The notes: generated from the letters alone by a model not told the origin. A stretch of 34,331 nt of DNA from Alphaproteobacteria bacterium (GCA_009694095.1 SHVV01000009.1:1-34331), one strand, 5' to 3'. Positions 1-10,085 are shown, counted from the first letter of the stretch. Made by a program: numbers and translations.

Positions 1-2
1 TC

Positions 3-167
3 AAGGCGGTTGCCGCGGCTACCCCGGGAGCAGAAGGCGAGGAGGTCGCCGCCGAAGACGACGAAGAGGAAGAATTTCTTGAAGACGCTTCCGAACTCGC
101 CGAAGAAGACGTGGCGCTCGAAATCGACGGCAAAATCGCTGAGGCCAAAAAAACCGGCGAACCGTAA
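3..167 (+). CDS. C-terminal fragment of an acidic TIGR02300/FYDLN_acid-like protein (5' end outside window)
   Basis: Open frame from the window edge: KAVAAATPGAEGEEVAAEDDEEEEFLEDASELAEEDVALEIDGKIAEAKKTGEP*. Acidic tail directly upstream of a tRNA-Ala, a context known for TIGR02300 proteins in alphaproteobacteria. Confidence 0.6.
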   Translation, partial: KAVAAATPGAEGEEVAAEDDEEEEFLEDASELAEEDVALEIDGKIAEAKKTGEP

Positions 168-257
168 GCGGTTTAGTCCGTGGCCGGCTTGATTTGCCGC
201 GAGGCGCGCCCTAGGGTGCCGGCCGTCGCGTCATATAGTTTCAGCCCGCGCGGGCGA

Positions 258-333
258 GGGGCCATAGCTCAGCTGGGAGAGCGCGTGAATGGCATTCACG
301 AGGTCAGCGGTTCGATCCCGCTTGGCTCCACCA
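258..333 (+). tRNA. tRNA-Ala (anticodon GGC), CCA encoded
   Basis: Acceptor stem GGGGCCA/TGGCTCC, D-arm TAGCTCAGCTGGGAGAGC, anticodon stem CGTGA-ATGGCAT-TCACG with GGC anticodon, T-loop GGTTCGATCCC, 3' ACCA. Confidence 0.95.
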
Positions 334-528
334 ATTTATGGGAATCCAGGCACGTTCGTGCCAACCCGCATAAGGCCGTAGCTGCCAAGTCGCTAGCCGC
401 AGAGCCGAACCCGTTTCGGCCATTCAAACGAGCGAATGTAGCTACCGCGTTTCAAGAGTCCTTAAGTCAAGTTTTCTCGCCGGTCGGCCGCCCAGCAGGT
501 CCGGCGTGGCCGTGTGCGTAGCCTCGGG

Positions 529-1303
529 TCAGAACGACTTAATTCTGGGAAAGAGCAGGTGGGTGAACTCCGGGTACAACGCGCGATAGGGGTCGTTGTA
601 TGTGACGATTCGATCGGCACCGTCGAACAAGACGAAACCGTCGGGGATGCTATTGATCGCTTGCGCGAGTTTGAGTCGCGATTGTTCGAGTTAGGCCGCG
701 AGAGCCGTCGCCTGATGTCGACTGCGCGTGGCCTCGACAAACCCGCAGTGTCCGGAGCGGGCTAAGACATAGAGTGCCACCGTAAAGGTGCCGAGCATGG
801 CGGCTTGCGAAAGGTCGATCTCCTGGCCGCCGAGCCCCAAACGTACGGAGATCGGTATCATTGACGGAGCGATATAGCCGATCCAAATCGACAGGATCGA
901 GGACAAGGCGGCCGTTGCGCCGGCCGCCATCCCGCCCAGAACAAACACCAGCAAGACTTGGTGACGAACTCAGTCAGGATCATAAAATAGTATGACCGCC
1001 GTGCCCCCAAAGAGCGCCCGCGACCCATGTCGAGCGCGTTATCCGTTTCATGAAATCGGGTTTGACCAAGTCGATCACCTTGCGCCGGCGGCGCCAAGTG
1101 ATGAGACTTCGCGAGCCGAATAGCCAAACGGCGGCAAGCCAAACCCAAGTCACCCAACCCGGCGAAACGCGGCTATAGAAGAGCGCCGCAACGACCGCCG
1201 AGTTGACGAGGTGAGCGGCGGCCAACAGCGGCAACTGGAGGTAAAACGTTCAGACTAGTTCGAGTTCGATCGCCGCCGCGTCACTAATCGCAGACACTGC
1301 CAT
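529..1303 (-). pseudogene. Degenerate membrane-anchored PAS-domain sensor, truncated
   Basis: Reading across frames gives MAVSAISDAAAIELELV*TFYLQLPLLAAAHLVNSAVVAALFY...RRITRSTWVAGALWG, a frameshift, then D*VRHQVLLVFVLGGMAAGATAALS...ALAA*LEQSRLKLAQAINSIPDGFVLFDGADRIVTYNDPYRALYPEF. In-frame stops at 1250-1252, 970-972 and 691-693, plus one frameshift. No output domain follows. Confidence 0.75.
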
Positions 1304-1440
1304 CGGTGTCACGGCCGCCTGAGCGCTTGGTGCGACACTCATCGTCGCGACTCTCGTTCTAGCCGCCCGAGCGCACCTATAATCTCGCCTTCTGTCTCAA
1401 TAGAGAGACGCGGAGCTCGCTGCAGGGGCGCAACGTACGT

Positions 1441-2607
1441 TCACGACAGTGCCGGCGCCAACCGTTCCATCGCTTCGGACAACGTTTCGAGCGTCGCGGC
1501 GAAACAGAGGCGCAGATGCCCCTCTCCGCGCGGCCCGAACGCGCTTCCGGGCGCTAACCCGACCCTGCTCTTGCCGAGGAGATTTTTCGCGAACTCGAGG
1601 CTGTTGTTCATACCTTCGACCCCGAAGAATACATAAAAAGCCGCGTCAGGACGGGCGATCGTAACCCGCGGCATCGCCGCGAGGCGCTGAAAGACGAGGT
1701 CGCGCGCTTGTTCGTATCGCGCGACAGTTTCGCTGATGAACGGTTCCCCGTCGCGAAGCGCGACGATACCGGCGTACTGCGCCATGCTGGCGGCGTTCGC
1801 GATATTGAACTCGCTCATTTTTTCGAGAATCGGCCCGAACGCCGGCGGGGCGGCAATCCAGCCGAGCCGCCATCCCGTCATGCACCACGACTTGGAAAAG
1901 CTGTTGAGCCTGAGCACGAGGTCGTCTCGTTCGGCGATATCGAGGAACGAAGGCGCGCAGCGGCGTGAATAAACGATCCGATCGTAGACTTCATCGGCGA
2001 CGATCCAAATTCCTCGCCGGCGTGCAAAATCGAGCACTGCTCGCTGATCGTCCGTCGACATCATCCACCCCGTCGGATTGTTGGGCGAATTGACGAACAG
2101 GAATCGCGTGCGGTGGTCCACGGCGGCGAACAAACGATCAAGATCGAGCGACCAGCGCCCCTCGTGCTCGTCGAGCGCAACTTGCCGCGGCTCGCCCCCC
2201 ATCACCTGCACGCACGAGGCGATGTTGGGCCATAGCGGCGCCGTCAGGACCGCATTGTCGCCGACGTCGATCAGGCTCTGCGCTACGATCATAATCGCGT
2301 TCATGGCTGACGCCGTAACCGTCACACGCTCAAAATCGATCGGGCGCTCGTGCAGTCCCGTCATGTAGTCAGCCAGCGCTTGACGGAGTTCCGGGATGCC
2401 GCGGTTCAAGGTGTAGAACGTCTTGCCATCGTTGAGCGCCTGCGTCGCGGCCTGATTGATGAAGGCGGGCGTCGGCACGTTCGGCTCGCCGAACCACAAC
2501 GGAATGATCCCGCCCATTTCCATTCCGAGAGTCGCAACTTCGCGTATCTGCGAGCTTGCAACGTCGGCAATGGCCGGTCGAACCGGAAACGGATATTTCG
2601 TTGGCAT
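1441..2607 (-). CDS. Class I/II pyridoxal-phosphate aminotransferase
   Basis: 388 aa; WFGEPNVPTP, FVNSPNNPTGW, DEVYDRIVY, NSFSKSWCMTGWRLGW (PLP lysine region), HLRLCFA. Confidence 0.93.
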   Translation of the reverse strand: MPTKYPFPVRPAIADVASSQIREVATLGMEMGGIIPLWFGEPNVPTPAFINQAATQALNDGKTFYTLNRGIPELRQALADYMTGLHERPIDFERVTVTASAMNAIMIVAQSLIDVGDNAVLTAPLWPNIASCVQVMGGEPRQVALDEHEGRWSLDLDRLFAAVDHRTRFLFVNSPNNPTGWMMSTDDQRAVLDFARRRGIWIVADEVYDRIVYSRRCAPSFLDIAERDDLVLRLNSFSKSWCMTGWRLGWIAAPPAFGPILEKMSEFNIANAASMAQYAGIVALRDGEPFISETVARYEQARDLVFQRLAAMPRVTIARPDAAFYVFFGVEGMNNSLEFAKNLLGKSRVGLAPGSAFGPRGEGHLRLCFAATLETLSEAMERLAPALS

Positions 2608-2765
2608 ACGCTACCTATAGAACTGAACTTCGTGAGTCGGCGGCAAGAACAGGCCGCCAATTGCTCATCAACCATGAGCCTTCGGATCAAACCATCGGGG
2701 TTGAATTCATGCAAACCGACGCCGAGGCCGCCCTGGTTCGGGCTGTCGGCGCCCCGCGCGAAGTT

Positions 2766-3164
2766 CTATTTCTTCGCTTCCTTGAGTTCAATCGGAGCCC
2801 CAGATTCCTTCCATGTTGTGAAGCCACCGCCGATGTGGGCGACCGGGTTTAGTCCCATACGCTGCACGCTCTGTGTTGCGAGCGCAGAACGCCAGCCCGC
2901 GGCACAAAAAAACACAAATTTCTTACCCGATCCGAAAACGTCGCGGTAATAAGGACTTTCCGGATCGACCCAGAACTCCAGCATGCCGCGCGGACAATGA
3001 AACGCACCCGGAATGATCCCTTCGCGCGCCAACTCTCGCACATCCCGGACGTCGACGAACTGAACGCGGGGATCACTAAGTAGCTGGCGCGCTTCGGCAA
3101 CGGTTAACGTCTCCACCTCGGCTTCGGCTTCGGAGACGAGTTCCTTGTAGCCCTTGGTAATCAT
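2766..3164 (-). CDS. Rhodanese-like domain protein
   Basis: MITKGYKELVSEAEAEVETLTVAEARQLL..VQFVDVRDVRELAREGIIPGAFHCPRGMLEFW..KKFVFFCAAGWRSALATQSVQRMG. Catalytic-loop Cys in FFCAAGWRS. Start at 3164 chosen by the GGAG upstream; the ORF-track N-terminal extension overlaps the MIP pseudogene. Confidence 0.88.
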   Translation of the reverse strand: MITKGYKELVSEAEAEVETLTVAEARQLLSDPRVQFVDVRDVRELAREGIIPGAFHCPRGMLEFWVDPESPYYRDVFGSGKKFVFFCAAGWRSALATQSVQRMGLNPVAHIGGGFTTWKESGAPIELKEAKK

Positions 3165-3238
3165 TGAGTTTCGCTCCATGATCAATCCGGACGGCGCATA
3201 TCCACGCCGCCAGCGAACGCCACTATGATAGACGACGA

Positions 3239-4062
3239 TCATGGTTTTTTCGCCATCAGTTCGGCGAAGTGGCAGCAAAAATGACAGGTTCCGGTGGCGG
3301 GATGGCTGATCTTGGCGCAATAGGTCGCGTCGTTCCCGCTCAAGCGACGACGGGCAGCGGCCGCAGCCAGCGTTCCAAGCGGCGGGGCCAAGAGATAAAT
3401 CCAAAGGTGCTGCCATAGTCCCGAGGGAATCGCTATCGCCAGCCCGCGCGCCGGATTGAAGCTCCCGCCCGAATAAGGCGCGGCAATCAGCACGAAGACC
3501 GCGAGCAAGAGTCCAGACGCGATCCCGGTGAAGCGAGTGAATTTGGCATCGTTGGCAAGCACGAGGACGATCGTCATGGCGAGGAAGCCGACGACCGCCT
3601 CGGCCAGGAATGCGATCAAGATTCCCGCCGTCGGAACCGGGGCGATGTAGTTGACGGCAGGATCGGCCAGCCAATCGCCGATCACCGCAACCCCTAGGCC
3701 GACACCGACGATACCGCCGAGAATTTGCGCGATCACATACCCGGCGGCGTCCCACGGATCAATGCGCACGAGGTGGAAAAATGCCAGCGTGACGGCCGGA
3801 TTGCGGTGGGCCCCAGAACGCTGACCGAACCGTGAGTAGATAAATCCGACGATGAATAGCGCCGTCAAGAAGGGGCCGATCGCTCCGTCGGATCGAGGCC
3901 CAAGGCGACGAGCGGCGATGCCGGATGGGCAAACACGACGCCGATCGCTCACATCCAAGCGAGAAGTATGGCTGTTCCGGCGGCTTCGATCGCGTATTCG
4001 CGCCAATGGCAGCAAAGAACATGAGTTGTCGCCTTGGGTTCTGTCGGTACCGGATTGGACAT
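3239..4062 (-). pseudogene. Aquaporin/MIP-family channel, disrupted in the N-terminal third
   Basis: MSNPVPTEPKATTHVLCCHWREYAIEAAGTAILLAWM*AIGVVFAHPASPLVALGLDPTERSAPS* in one frame (stop TGA at 3949-3951). It continues in another frame as GAIGPFLTALFIVGFIYSRFGQRSGAHRNPAVTLAFF...SGGSFNPARGLAIAIPSGLWQHLWIYLLAPPLGTLAA. Two NPA motifs; Cys-rich tail YCAKISHPATGTCHFCCHF. Confidence 0.78.
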
Positions 4063-4181
4063 CCTGGGACAGTTGGCATTTCGGCAACCAAAGTGAAATG
4101 CCCGTTTGCTTCCGTTTCGATAGCTAGAGCGTCACGGGTGGGCGCCGACTTGGCGCGGCCGCGGCACGATCGGATCCGGTC

Positions 4182-5117
4182 CTACGCCGCGATTTTTCTC
4201 CTCCGGTTCGCGATTGCGACGCCGGCGAAGACCAGGACCGTGCCGCCCCAATGAAATGCCTTGAACGATTCGTCCAGAACGAGGACGGCAAGCGCGACGG
4301 TAAAGACCGGGATTAAATAGAGAAAGCTCGCCGCCCGCGACGGCCCGAGGCGCAGGTTGCCTTCGCTCCACGCTGCCATGCCAATGACCGTACCGAAAAA
4401 TCCGACGTAGGCGACAATCGCGGCCGATTCCCAGTTATACGCCATGAATCGGCCACCGAACTGCATCTCAGCAAGCCACATCGGGAAAAACATGACCAGC
4501 GCCGGGATGCAGGTTGACCACAACAGCACGAATGGGTTTAGCGCCAACGCTGCGCGCTTGAGCAACGAGCCATAGAACGACCACGCCAACAGCGCGACTT
4601 GCATCAGGAGATCGCCCACCACGAAACCGAGCGTCAAAATCGTGGCGAGATCGCCCCGTAGCACGATGACGGCAACGCCTAAAAGCGCGAGAAGGATTCC
4701 AATGAGTTGTAGCGCAGAGATCCGCTCGCGAATGACAATCCAGGCGACGGCGATCGACATCGCCGGCTGGGTCGCGTTGAGAAGACCGGCGTTTACCGCC
4801 GTCGTGGTCTGCAACGCGAGATACATGAACGCCTGTCCGATCACGAACTGCAGAAGTGCGAACAGGCAGATCAATTTCCAGTGGCCGAGAACGATCGCCC
4901 TCTGCTCGGCGAGCTTCTTCCAGATGAAAGGCGAGAGAACGACGATCGTCAGCAAACAGCGCCAGAACGAAATCGCAAACGGCGGCGCGAATTCGTGCAC
5001 CGCGCGGACAACGATGGTATTGCCCGACCACGCCAAGGCGGCGATCACCAAAAATACGACGGCGGCTGTCCCGGTTTCGCCGAAAAGCCGCGAGCGTGCG
5101 GTCGAAAAAGACATCAC
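4182..5117 (-). CDS. DMT-superfamily (EamA) transporter
   Basis: 311 aa, repeated hydrophobic segments; VFLVIAALAWSGNTIVVRAVHEFAPPFAISFWRC and VGFFGTVIGMAAWSEGNLRLGPSRAASFLYLIPVFTVALAVLVLDE are typical EamA repeats. Confidence 0.92.
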   Translation of the reverse strand: MMSFSTARSRLFGETGTAAVVFLVIAALAWSGNTIVVRAVHEFAPPFAISFWRCLLTIVVLSPFIWKKLAEQRAIVLGHWKLICLFALLQFVIGQAFMYLALQTTTAVNAGLLNATQPAMSIAVAWIVIRERISALQLIGILLALLGVAVIVLRGDLATILTLGFVVGDLLMQVALLAWSFYGSLLKRAALALNPFVLLWSTCIPALVMFFPMWLAEMQFGGRFMAYNWESAAIVAYVGFFGTVIGMAAWSEGNLRLGPSRAASFLYLIPVFTVALAVLVLDESFKAFHWGGTVLVFAGVAIANRRRKIAA

Positions 5118-5272
5118 GATGACGATGAATTCGAATGCGGAATACTATTTTACGCCTTTTCCTCCCCGGTTGTCCGCAGCGTCGAGCCGGGGTAGATTGA
5201 GCCCCAGGGCCCATCTTGATCGCGGCGCAATGAGCGTCGCGCGCGCGGGTCCTTCCCTCAAGGACCACTTCG

Positions 5273-6358
5273 ATGGCTAAGCACACGCCGCAATTCATGC
5301 CGAACACGAAGCAGATCGAGCCACTTCGGATTCTCGACGAGAACGGCAAACTTCTGCGCGGCGAAACGCCGCCGATGTCGGACGACCTGGCGATTTATGC
5401 GGTCAAAACGATGATGATGGGCCGCGGCTTCGATGAAAAATCGTTCAGCCTCCAGCGGCAGGGACGTTTGGGCACGTTCGCACCAGTGATCGGGCAAGAG
5501 GCATCGACGCTCGGCCCGGCGCTGGCGCTCGATCCGAAACGTGATTGGATCGCGCCGCAATATCGTGAACTTCCGGCTCTTTTGCATATGGGCCTCCCAT
5601 TCGAAAGCATCGCGCTCTATCGCTTGGGCCGCCAGGCTGGCGCGTGCATTCCGGAGGGCGTTCACGTGTTGCCGCACCAGATTTCGCTGGCAGCGCAAAT
5701 CCCACACGCGGTCGGGCTCGGTTGGGGCCTCAAGCTTCAGGGCAAGGACGGCGTTTCGATGGCTTTCTTCGGCGACGGCGCGTCTTCCGAAGGCGATTTC
5801 CATGAATCTTGCAATCTCGCGGGCGTCATGAAGGCGCCAGTGATTTTTCTCCTCCAAGACAACGGATGGGCGATCTCGACCCCGCGCGCGATCCAAACCG
5901 CAACGACCGATTTCGCTGCACGAGCGTTGGGCTATGGGTTTCCCGGATTCGCGGTCGATGGCAACGATCTCTTCGCGCTTTACGCCGCAACGACCGAAGC
6001 GGTCGCGCGGGCGCGCGCCGGCGAAGGGCCAACGCTCATCGAATCACGTACGTTCCGAATGTGGGCGCACACGACGGCGGACGACCCAACTCGCTATGTC
6101 GACCCAAAGGTACTCGAACAGTGGAAGAAAAAAGACCCGATCGAGCGCGTGCAAAAATACCTTGCCGCCAAGGGCAAATGGAACGATGCGATGACCGCTC
6201 AGTTCAAAGAGGAAGTCGCCGCCAAGGTCGAGAAAGCCTACGAGTACGGTTTCAACTACCCGCCGTCCAAGGTGGAGGAGATTTTCGAAAACGTATTTGC
6301 GACGATCACCCCCCAGCTCGAACGCCAACGCGCGCGCCATATCGCGTTGCGGTCATAG
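5273..6358 (+). CDS. Thiamine-PP-dependent 2-oxo acid dehydrogenase E1 component, alpha subunit (pyruvate or branched-chain type)
   Basis: 361 aa; GQEASTLGPALAL, YRELPALLHMG, HVLPHQISLAAQIPHAVGLGWGLKL, TPP motif FFGDGASSEGDFHESCNLAGVMKAPVIFLLQDNGWAIS. Confidence 0.94.
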   Translation: MAKHTPQFMPNTKQIEPLRILDENGKLLRGETPPMSDDLAIYAVKTMMMGRGFDEKSFSLQRQGRLGTFAPVIGQEASTLGPALALDPKRDWIAPQYRELPALLHMGLPFESIALYRLGRQAGACIPEGVHVLPHQISLAAQIPHAVGLGWGLKLQGKDGVSMAFFGDGASSEGDFHESCNLAGVMKAPVIFLLQDNGWAISTPRAIQTATTDFAARALGYGFPGFAVDGNDLFALYAATTEAVARARAGEGPTLIESRTFRMWAHTTADDPTRYVDPKVLEQWKKKDPIERVQKYLAAKGKWNDAMTAQFKEEVAAKVEKAYEYGFNYPPSKVEEIFENVFATITPQLERQRARHIALRS

Positions 6359-6382
6359 ATCGAACCCTCGAGGAGACGCGCT

Positions 6383-7360
6383 ATGCCGCAAATGAACATG
6401 GTCGAAGCGATCCGCGATGCGCTTAAGCTGGAAATGTTGCGCGACGAGAGAGTCGTTCTTCTTGGTCAAGACGTCGGCCATCTCGGCGGCGTCTTTCGTG
6501 TAACCGACGGACTGCAGCAGTTCTTCGGACCGAAGCGGGTGTTCGACACCCCGCTCGCCGAAGCCGTGATCTGCGGATCGGCGCTCGGACTCGCGTTTTC
6601 CGGCCTCGTTCCTGTCGCCGAAATTCAGTTCCTCGGCTTCACCCATCAAGCCTTCCACCAGATCTGCCATCAGATCGCTCGAACTCGATTTCGCTCGCGC
6701 GGTTCGCACCCGGCTCAAGTCACGATCCGCGCCCCGTTCGGTGGCGGCGTCAAGACGCCGGAGCTGCACTCGGACGCAATTGAGGCTCAGTTCGTCCAAG
6801 CTCCCGGCATCAAAATCGCGCTGCCGTCAAATCCGTACGACGCCAAGGGATTGCTGCTCCAAGCGATCCGCGATCCCGACCCGGTCCTTTTCCTCGAGCC
6901 GCTGCGCGGTTACCGGTTGGTGACCGGCGAAGTGCCGGAGGGTGACTACACGATTCCATTCGGCAAGTTGCGCGTTGTGCGCGAAGGAACCGACGTGACG
7001 CTCATCGCGTGGAGCGTCGCGGTCGGCCTCTGCGAACGGGCAGCCGAAAAGCTTGCCGAAAAAGGCATCAGCGCCCACGTCATCGATCTGCGCACGATCG
7101 TGCCGCTCGACGTCGAAGGACTGGTGGCCGCGGTCGAGAAAACCGGACGAGCCGTCGTCGTCCAAGAGGCGCCGCGCAGCGCGAGCTTTGGATCAGAAGT
7201 GATCGCGACGATTCAGGAAGAGTGTTTCTATTCGCTCGAAGCGCCGGTCAAACGCGTATCGCCCCCCGACACGCCCTACCCGCTGCACGGGCTCGAAGAC
7301 CACTATGTTCCGACTGTCGACATGATCTTAAAAGTCGTCGTGGAGTCTCTCAACGCATGA
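6383..7360 (+). CDS. 2-oxo acid dehydrogenase E1 component, beta subunit
   Basis: 325 aa; MNMVEAIRDALKLEMLRDERVVLLGQDVGHLGGVFRVTDGL, FDTPLAEAVICGSALGLAFSGLVPVAEIQF, HSDAIEAQFVQAPGIKIALPSNPYDAKGLL. Confidence 0.95.
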   Translation: MPQMNMVEAIRDALKLEMLRDERVVLLGQDVGHLGGVFRVTDGLQQFFGPKRVFDTPLAEAVICGSALGLAFSGLVPVAEIQFLGFTHQAFHQICHQIARTRFRSRGSHPAQVTIRAPFGGGVKTPELHSDAIEAQFVQAPGIKIALPSNPYDAKGLLLQAIRDPDPVLFLEPLRGYRLVTGEVPEGDYTIPFGKLRVVREGTDVTLIAWSVAVGLCERAAEKLAEKGISAHVIDLRTIVPLDVEGLVAAVEKTGRAVVVQEAPRSASFGSEVIATIQEECFYSLEAPVKRVSPPDTPYPLHGLEDHYVPTVDMILKVVVESLNA

Positions 7361-8655
7361 CCGAGTTCAACTTCAAACTTCCCGATGTCGGCGAAGGCCT
7401 TAGCGAGGGCGAGATCGTTCGCTGGTTGGTCAAACCAGGCGACCGAGTCAAACCCGATCAGATTCTGGCCGAAGTCGAGACCGACAAAGCCGTTGTCGAG
7501 ATCCCGTCACCGGTGCCGGGTACGATCAAGAGCCTGGGCGGCAAACCAGGGGATGTGCTCAAGATCGGCGCCGCGTTCGCGGTGATCGAGGTTGATGCCA
7601 GTGTCAAATTGCCGCAGCAAAAAGATCATGGCCATGCACCGGCCGCCACGCCCCAACCGGCGCCGGCCAAAGCGGCGGCCCCGGATGCCCCGGCGAAGGC
7701 GGCGCCAACATTGGTCTCGGCTCCAACGGCTTCAGCGCCCACCGGACGCGTTCAAGCGGCACCGGCGACGCGAAAGCGCGCGACCGAACTCGGCGTCGAT
7801 TTAGCGACCGTCCGGGGCAGCGGCCCTGGCGGACGTGTGACCACCGAGGACGTCGAGCGGGCTGCCGCTGGTGGCGCACCGACCGCGCCGTCTGCCGCCC
7901 ACGCTGCTGCGGCGAGCGCTCGTCTAGCGACCCGACTCGTCGTTCCGCCAGCTGGTCGTTCGGACGAAGTAATCCCACTGCGTGGGATACGCCGGCGTAT
8001 CGCTCAGGCGATGAATGAAAGCCTCACCGTTCCGCACATTTGGGATTGGTACACGCTTGATGCGACCAAACTCGTCGAGGCACGCGCGAGCTTGAAGGAC
8101 GAGTTTGCGAAGGAGGGCGTCAAACTCACCTACCTCCCATTCTTTATCAAGGCGATCGTCGGAGCGCTCAAGAAATTTCCATCGTTCAACGCGACGCTCG
8201 ACATGACTAAGGAAGAGATCGTCTATCGCAAGCGCTACAACATCGGTCTTGCGATGGCGACCGATGATGGGCTGATCGTGCCGGTCGTGCACGATGCCGA
8301 TATGAAGTCTATTTTCGACCTTGCGATCGAGATCAGCGAACTGGCCGAACTCACGCGGTCTCGGAAGATTTCGCCCGATCGACTCGCCGATGGCACCTTC
8401 AACGTCACGAATTTTGGCAGCTACGGCGCGCGCATGGGAACGCCGATCATCAAGCCGCCGCAGGTGGCAATCAGCGGCTTCGGCGCGATCCACGATGATG
8501 TGATCGCCGTCGGCGGCCAGGCGCTCGTGCGTCCGGTGTTGCCGATCATCACCTCGACCGACCATCGCGTGAATGACGGCGAGCATCTCGGCACCTTCGT
8601 CCTCACACTAGCGAGCTTCTTGAGCGATCCCGTCAAGCTGCTCGGTCGGATGTAG
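7357..8655 (+). CDS. Dihydrolipoamide acyltransferase (E2)
   Basis: MTEFNFKLPDVGEGLSEGEIVRWLVKPGDRV..VETDKAVVEIPSPVPG lipoyl domain; Pro/Ala linker; peripheral-subunit-binding domain TRKRATELGVDLATVRGSGPGGRVTTEDV; catalytic TDHRVNDGEHLGTF. ATG overlaps the E1 beta stop (ATGA). Confidence 0.95.
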   Translation: MTEFNFKLPDVGEGLSEGEIVRWLVKPGDRVKPDQILAEVETDKAVVEIPSPVPGTIKSLGGKPGDVLKIGAAFAVIEVDASVKLPQQKDHGHAPAATPQPAPAKAAAPDAPAKAAPTLVSAPTASAPTGRVQAAPATRKRATELGVDLATVRGSGPGGRVTTEDVERAAAGGAPTAPSAAHAAAASARLATRLVVPPAGRSDEVIPLRGIRRRIAQAMNESLTVPHIWDWYTLDATKLVEARASLKDEFAKEGVKLTYLPFFIKAIVGALKKFPSFNATLDMTKEEIVYRKRYNIGLAMATDDGLIVPVVHDADMKSIFDLAIEISELAELTRSRKISPDRLADGTFNVTNFGSYGARMGTPIIKPPQVAISGFGAIHDDVIAVGGQALVRPVLPIITSTDHRVNDGEHLGTFVLTLASFLSDPVKLLGRM

Positions 8656-8663
8656 GCCGCATC

Positions 8664-10085
8664 ATGGTTATCGGACAGATCGCCGAACAGGCCGATCTCG
8701 TCGTTGCCGGCAGCGGCCCGGGCGGGTACATCGCCGCCATTCGCGCGGCCCAGCTCGGACGCAAGGTCACGCTGATTGAGCGCGCCGGCGAGGATGGCAT
8801 CGGTGGCGTTTGCCTCAACGTCGGCTGCATCCCGTCGAAAGCCTTGATCGAGGCGGCCGACCAGGCTCATCGCATCGGTGAGGCTTCGGCGATGGGGATC
8901 AAGGCCACCTATCAGGGCATCGACATGGTCGCGCTGCAAAGTTGGAAGCGCGAGATTGTCAAGAGCCTAACCAACGGTGTGCGCGGACTGCTCAAGCAAG
9001 CCGGCGTCCGCGTGATGAAAGGCGAGTTCCGTTTCACCCGGCCCGATGAAGGGGCGGTCGCCATCACCGGTATGCCGGCCAATTTCGTCAAGTTCAACGA
9101 CTTCATCATTGCGACCGGATCGCGTCCGGTGACTCTGCCCGGTTTCCTGGTCGATCAGAAAATGATTCTCGATTCAACCGGGGCGCTCGACCTCGAGGAA
9201 GTGCCGAAGTCGGTAGCGATCATCGGCGGTGGCTATATCGGGCTTGAGATCGGGATTGCGCTAGCCAAACTCGGCAGCCGGGTTTCTATTGTCGAGGCGC
9301 TCGACGGCATACTGCCGACCATGGATCGCCGGTTGGTCAAGCCGGTCGAAAAGCGGTTGGCCGCGCTCAGGGTCGAGGTGTTTGCCAACGCCAAGGCGAA
9401 GTCCTTCGACAAGGGGACGTTATTGATCTCAACTTCGAGCGGCGACAAGACCGTGGCGGCCGAGAAAGTGATTGTCGCCGTCGGACGGCGTCCGAATACC
9501 GACGATTTGAGCCTCGAACGAACCGGTTTCAAACCCGACGGTCGTGGCTTGATGGCGGTTCAACCCGACCGCCGCATCGGGCCCCATATCGCCGCTATCG
9601 GCGACATCACCCCAGGACCCGCGCTCGCGCACAAGGCGATGGCCGAAGGTGTCGTCGCCGCCGAAGCTCTTTCGGGCAAGAAGGTCGCGTTTCAGCCGCA
9701 AGCTATTCCGGCGGTGATTTTTTCCGACCCGGAAATCGCGACCGCCGGAATGACGATGGATGAGGCCAAAGCGGCCGGGATCGAAACCGAGCTTGCGAGT
9801 TTTCCGATGGCTGCGTCGGGGCGCGCGAAGACGCTCAACGCCCACGATGGATTCATTCAGATCGTCGCCGACCGCGATCGCAAGTCCGTGGTTGGCGTCC
9901 AGGTGGTTGGGCCGCATGCCTCCGACCTGATTGCCGAGGGCGTGCTCGCGATCGAAATGGGCGCGTCGCTCGACGACATCGCTCTTACCATTCACGCCCA
10001 CCCCACCCTCTCGGAACTCTACCTCGAAGCCGCCCACGTCGGGATCGGTCACCCGATCCATATCGGCGCGCGGGTCAAGAAATAA
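8664..10085 (+). CDS. lpdA: Dihydrolipoyl dehydrogenase (E3)
   Basis: 473 aa; VVAGSGPGGYIAAIRAAQLG FAD motif, redox-active GGVCLNVGCIPSKAL, VAIIGGGYIGLEIG NAD motif, C-terminal HAHPTLSELYLEAA. Confidence 0.95.
   Translation: MVIGQIAEQADLVVAGSGPGGYIAAIRAAQLGRKVTLIERAGEDGIGGVCLNVGCIPSKALIEAADQAHRIGEASAMGIKATYQGIDMVALQSWKREIVKSLTNGVRGLLKQAGVRVMKGEFRFTRPDEGAVAITGMPANFVKFNDFIIATGSRPVTLPGFLVDQKMILDSTGALDLEEVPKSVAIIGGGYIGLEIGIALAKLGSRVSIVEALDGILPTMDRRLVKPVEKRLAALRVEVFANAKAKSFDKGTLLISTSSGDKTVAAEKVIVAVGRRPNTDDLSLERTGFKPDGRGLMAVQPDRRIGPHIAAIGDITPGPALAHKAMAEGVVAAEALSGKKVAFQPQAIPAVIFSDPEIATAGMTMDEAKAAGIETELASFPMAASGRAKTLNAHDGFIQIVADRDRKSVVGVQVVGPHASDLIAEGVLAIEMGASLDDIALTIHAHPTLSELYLEAAHVGIGHPIHIGARVKK

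Noticed and set aside
180-521. 113-aa plus-strand ORF
   Set aside because: Runs straight through the tRNA-Ala gene; not a credible protein.
2766-3755. Long ORF giving rhodanese a 165-aa N-terminal extension
   Set aside because: The extension is an out-of-frame, Arg-rich reading of the MIP pseudogene; the internal ATG at 3164 has a better ribosome-binding context.
4468-5349. 293-aa minus-strand ORF overlapping the DMT transporter
   Set aside because: Arg-rich, low-complexity out-of-frame translation of a clear EamA gene; typical GC-rich shadow ORF.
7924-8586. 220-aa antisense ORF across E2
   Set aside because: Antisense shadow ORF in high-GC coding DNA.
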